NCBI GenBank assembly: GCA_934087515.1 | Contig: CAKOIY010000023.1 | Span: 1-8,333 of the forward strand | Direction: 5' to 3' | DNA: 8,333 bases | Source: an uncultured Bacilli bacterium | GTDB taxonomy: Bacteria; Bacillota_I; Bacilli_A; RF39; UBA660 | Made by a program: the position numbers and the translations under genes | The notes under the pieces: generated by a model | Seen by the model: the letters and a program-made list of their open reading frames with translations, nothing else | Told to the model about the DNA's origin: nothing | The model's database searches: none | Shown here: positions 6,669 to 8,333 of the stretch, one piece after another | How the letters are laid out: each line of letters begins with the position of its first letter | How positions within the stretch are numbered: position 1 is the stretch's first letter

Positions 6669-6916
6669 TACAATACCTCTTTTAATTTATTTTCTATATC
6701 CTCATAAGATACTTCTCCAACCAAACGATCAACTTCAGTACCATCCTTTTCAAAAATTAGTACAGGAAGAACAGTACCTACTTCATAACTATAATCATCA
6801 AAATCATAATCCACTTCTTTAACATGAATCTTATAATTTTCCAAAATTTTTTCTAAAACATTATTAACTATAATGCAAGATGTACATCCTAAAGAAGATA
6901 TTTTTACTATTTGCAT
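6668..6916 (-). CDS. Small thioredoxin-like protein with CxxC motif
   Basis: The 82-residue product has no signal peptide and shows a minimal thioredoxin fold: a beta strand (MQIVKISS), the active site CTSC (C11, C14) at the start of a helix, a second strand (HVKEVDYD), the cis-Pro position in GTVLPVLIF (P51), a KDG turn, and a C-terminal helix ending KLKEVL. It is shorter than ordinary thioredoxin (about 105 residues) and lacks the WCGPC site. The likely role is a cytoplasmic thiol donor or acceptor, perhaps for the membrane cysteine pair of the next gene; this is inferred from co-transcription. Its ATG overlaps the desulfurase end by 10 nt and its stop overlaps the next start by 1 nt, so translation is probably coupled. 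A GTG at 6925 falls inside the Shine-Dalgarno and is rejected as start. Confidence 0.82.
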   Translation of the reverse strand: MQIVKISSLGCTSCIIVNNVLEKILENYKIHVKEVDYDFDDYSYEVGTVLPVLIFEKDGTEVDRLVGEVSYEDIENKLKEVL

Positions 6917-7992
6917 TCTACCCACTCCTTAAGTTTATTAATAAATATATCAAGTTCTTCATAAGTAGTCTCACAAGAAAGACTAACTCTAACCGAAGTT
7001 TCAGCCCTTTCCATATCACCATAAAGTTCGTTAATAACAATAGAATAACTACCACTAGAACAAGCAGTTTTACTTGATATATAAATATCATTATCAGAAA
7101 AATATTTCAAAGTATCTTCACTATTCTTGCCCTTAATACTAAAATTTAAAATATGAGGAATGCAATTATCACCAGAATTTATCAAAACAATAGATTTAAT
7201 CTCATCCCTTAAATAATCATTTAATTCCTTAACATATTTATATTTTTCATCTAAATCACAAAGAGCCTCATAAATAGCAACACTAGAAGATGCAATAAGT
7301 CCCGTCTGAGGTGTTCCACTTCTATATATACTAACAGCTTTTCCACCATGAATTAAAGGAACAAGCCTAATATTCTTTTTAATAACAAGCCCTCCAATTC
7401 CCTTAAAACCAAATATCTTATGAAGAGAAAAACTAGCCAAGTCTAAATTATCAAAAGAAACAGAAACCTTCCCCAAAGCCTGAGTAATATCACTATGAAA
7501 TATAACGTTAGGATATTTCTTAAGAAACTTACCAATCATATTAATATCTTGAATAATACCAGTCTCAGAATTAACACATCCAATAGAAACAAGCGTTGGT
7601 TCAGAAGTAATTAAATTTTTCAAATCATCCATATCTACCAAACCATTATTAAGTTTAACAAAAGATACTCTTTTACCCTTAGTTTGTAAATAACCACAAG
7701 GCGTAGTTATAGAAGAATGTTCAAGTTTAGTAGTAATAATATGAGAAACATTTAACCCCTTAAGCACAGTATTATTAGACTCACTAGCACCACTAGTAAA
7801 TATAAGTTCGTTCCTATCTATACCAAATAAACCAGTTATATCATCAATAGACTTATCAATCACTTTCTTAGAAGAAAGACCAAGTTTATGCATAGAATTA
7901 GGATTAGCAAAATAATTACTAACAACATCATTAAATTTATCTAAAACACTATTACTAACCTTAGTAGTAGCACTATAATCTAAATATATCAT
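6907..7992 (-). CDS. Cysteine desulfurase, NifS/IscS family (class V PLP enzyme)
   Basis: It converts cysteine to alanine and holds the sulfur as a persulfide for Fe-S clusters, tRNA thiolation or other acceptors in the cytoplasm. The 361-residue product shows MIYLDYSATT, TSGASESNN (66-74), LEHSSI (H92, stacks on PLP), HSDITQALGK (D168, Q171), SLHKIFGFKGIGG with the PLP lysine K192, HGGKAVSIYRSGTPQTG (215-231), and the flexible-loop cysteine C311 in KTACSSGS. It is a little short (about 380-400 is usual). Several signatures differ from the common type: SETG for NEIG, and RSGTPQTG for RxGTEN. It is therefore a divergent branch member. It heads the five-gene operon with a GGTGAT Shine-Dalgarno. 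No Fe-S scaffold or thiI adjoins it, so its sulfur acceptor is unknown. Confidence 0.92.
   Translation of the reverse strand: MIYLDYSATTKVSNSVLDKFNDVVSNYFANPNSMHKLGLSSKKVIDKSIDDITGLFGIDRNELIFTSGASESNNTVLKGLNVSHIITTKLEHSSITTPCGYLQTKGKRVSFVKLNNGLVDMDDLKNLITSEPTLVSIGCVNSETGIIQDINMIGKFLKKYPNVIFHSDITQALGKVSVSFDNLDLASFSLHKIFGFKGIGGLVIKKNIRLVPLIHGGKAVSIYRSGTPQTGLIASSSVAIYEALCDLDEKYKYVKELNDYLRDEIKSIVLINSGDNCIPHILNFSIKGKNSEDTLKYFSDNDIYISSKTACSSGSYSIVINELYGDMERAETSVRVSLSCETTYEELDIFINKLKEWVECK
6925..6930 (-). promoter_or_regulatory. Ribosome binding site of the small thioredoxin-like gene
   Basis: Minus-strand AAGGAG lies within the 3' coding end of the cysteine desulfurase, 8 nt before the ATG at 6916. 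It fixes that start instead of the in-frame GTG at 6923-6925, which overlaps it. Confidence 0.75.
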
Positions 7993-8009
7993 AATACATC
8001 ACCCTAATA

Positions 8010-8015
8010 ATTATA
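8010..8015 (-). promoter_or_regulatory. Probable -10 of the five-gene operon promoter
   Basis: Minus-strand TATAAT at 8010-8015 is preceded by TG one base upstream (TGATATAAT, extended -10). No good -35 is found at 17 nt, so the extended -10 probably compensates. The start would be near 8003, giving a leader of about 10-12 nt that begins almost at the ribosome binding site. A weaker alternative, TATAGT at 8036-8041, lies upstream. Confidence 0.55.
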
Positions 8016-8081
8016 TCACAAGGAATAAACCAAGTACTATAAAAATTAAATATTAATAGCAAATTTCATAAGTTTTTCAAA

Positions 8082-8120
8082 AAAAATATAGCTTTACATA
8101 CAAAAACAATCTATATTTTT
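8082..8120. repeat. 10-bp perfect inverted repeat in the yqeH-operon gap
   Basis: AAAAATATAG at 8082-8091 and CTATATTTTT at 8111-8120 are exact complements separated by 19 nt. The pair lies between the yqeH terminator and the operon promoter, upstream of the predicted transcription start. It could be a dimeric regulator site or a weak back-up terminator (minus strand continues in T's). Its near-pure A/T content makes chance a real possibility. Confidence 0.35.
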
Positions 8121-8142
8121 ATAAAATAAATGATACAATAAC

Positions 8143-8165
8143 AAAAAAACTACTTTTTCAAGTAG
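8143..8165 (-). terminator. Rho-independent terminator of yqeH
   Basis: On the minus strand CTACTT-GAAA-AAGTAG forms a 6-bp stem (8150-8155 with 8160-8165) closed by a GAAA tetraloop and followed by seven T's (8143-8149). It begins 6 nt after the yqeH stop and separates it from the desulfurase operon. Confidence 0.85.
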
Positions 8166-8171
8166 CAATTC

Positions 8172-8333
8172 TTATATCATAGATTTCCTTGTAAATACCT
8201 CAACATCCTTATCTACATAAACATAAACTTTTCCTTCCATAACTGTCTTTACAAATCCAAATCCATTTATAACTATATCCTCATGAAACTTTAAATCTAT
8301 TTCTTTTCTACACAAATCCTGTAAAGTATTATG
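8172..8333 (-). CDS. yqeH: Ribosome biogenesis GTPase YqeH, C-terminal fragment
   Basis: Only the last 53 codons and the TAA are inside the window; the gene continues past the right edge. The end resembles the YqeH C-terminal domain: DIVINGFGFVKT (about fragment residues 19-30) corresponds to the DLVFSGLGW-type strand, and DVEVFTRKSMI (43-53) to the family's V..RKSLI ending. YqeH is a circularly permuted GTPase needed for 30S subunit assembly in Bacillota. The AGG codon in this ending sits at the conserved arginine, so standard decoding is supported. The GTPase motifs lie outside the window, so the call rests on the tail alone. Confidence 0.75.
   Translation of the reverse strand, partial: HNTLQDLCRKEIDLKFHEDIVINGFGFVKTVMEGKVYVYVDKDVEVFTRKSMI

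Noticed and set aside
6917..6925. GTG start of the small thioredoxin-like gene
   Set aside because: The GTG is part of the AAGGAGTG ribosome binding site, and the ATG at 6916 has an 8-nt spacer.
6880..7077. 65-codon plus-strand open frame across the desulfurase/thioredoxin junction
   Set aside because: It is antisense to two genes whose motifs are clear, and resembles no known family.
1..8333. Variant genetic code (TGA = Trp, or AGG/CGG reassignment)
   Set aside because: All tryptophans examined use TGG, long frames close at TAA/TAG without internal TGA, and AGG in the YqeH tail sits at a conserved arginine. The absence of TGA stops among nine genes is too small a sample.

Overview
The window is very AT-rich and looks like a Gram-positive, cell-wall-bearing low-GC Bacillota genome, probably of the class Bacilli. 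The reasons are strong AGGAGG-type ribosome binding sites, short intergenic gaps, a stand-alone rpsD with a structured leader, the C-terminus of a YqeH GTPase, and a D-Ala-D-Ala ligase. Nine stop codons are visible (seven TAA, two TAG, no TGA). Tryptophan is read from TGG, so nothing suggests a variant code. I cannot name a genus.

Layout from left to right. (1) Positions 21-1973, minus strand: ddl (D-alanine--D-alanine ligase) preceded by a short miaA (tRNA dimethylallyltransferase). Each has its own promoter with an extended -10 and a very short leader. (2) Positions 1974-2229: a divergent control region in which the miaA and rpsD promoters sit back to back. It is followed by a leader of about 157 nt that can fold into an H-type pseudoknot and a hairpin touching the Shine-Dalgarno sequence. 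(3) Positions 2230-2832, plus strand: rpsD (ribosomal protein S4), closed by a bidirectional terminator. (4) Positions 2862-7992, minus strand: a tightly packed five-gene operon, in transcription order a NifS/IscS-type cysteine desulfurase, an 82-residue thioredoxin-like protein, a secreted-thioredoxin/CcdA-type membrane fusion, an MBOAT O-acyltransferase, and a DHHW/AlgX-like membrane-anchored protein. (5) Right edge: the last 53 codons of yqeH on the minus strand, with its own terminator.

The five-gene operon is the most interesting part. Genes 2 and 3 contain the parts of a thiol relay: a small CxxC protein, a six-helix membrane domain with cysteines in helices 1 and 4, and an exported CPHC domain. 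Genes 4 and 5 resemble a cell-surface O-acylation pair. The only two predicted extracytoplasmic cysteines of the gene 5 product lie five residues on either side of its DHH motif. This suggests, as inference only, that the relay maintains or switches a disulfide at that active site. The gene families and their order are seen directly; the coupling is a hypothesis.

Other points worth attention are a MiaA that seems to lack its helical insertion domain, a Ddl with a non-classical C-terminal motif, and the rpsD leader as a probable S4 autoregulation site. No tRNA, rRNA, CRISPR array, insertion sequence or phage gene was seen, and no gene-free stretch exceeds 300 bases (the longest is 1974-2229).
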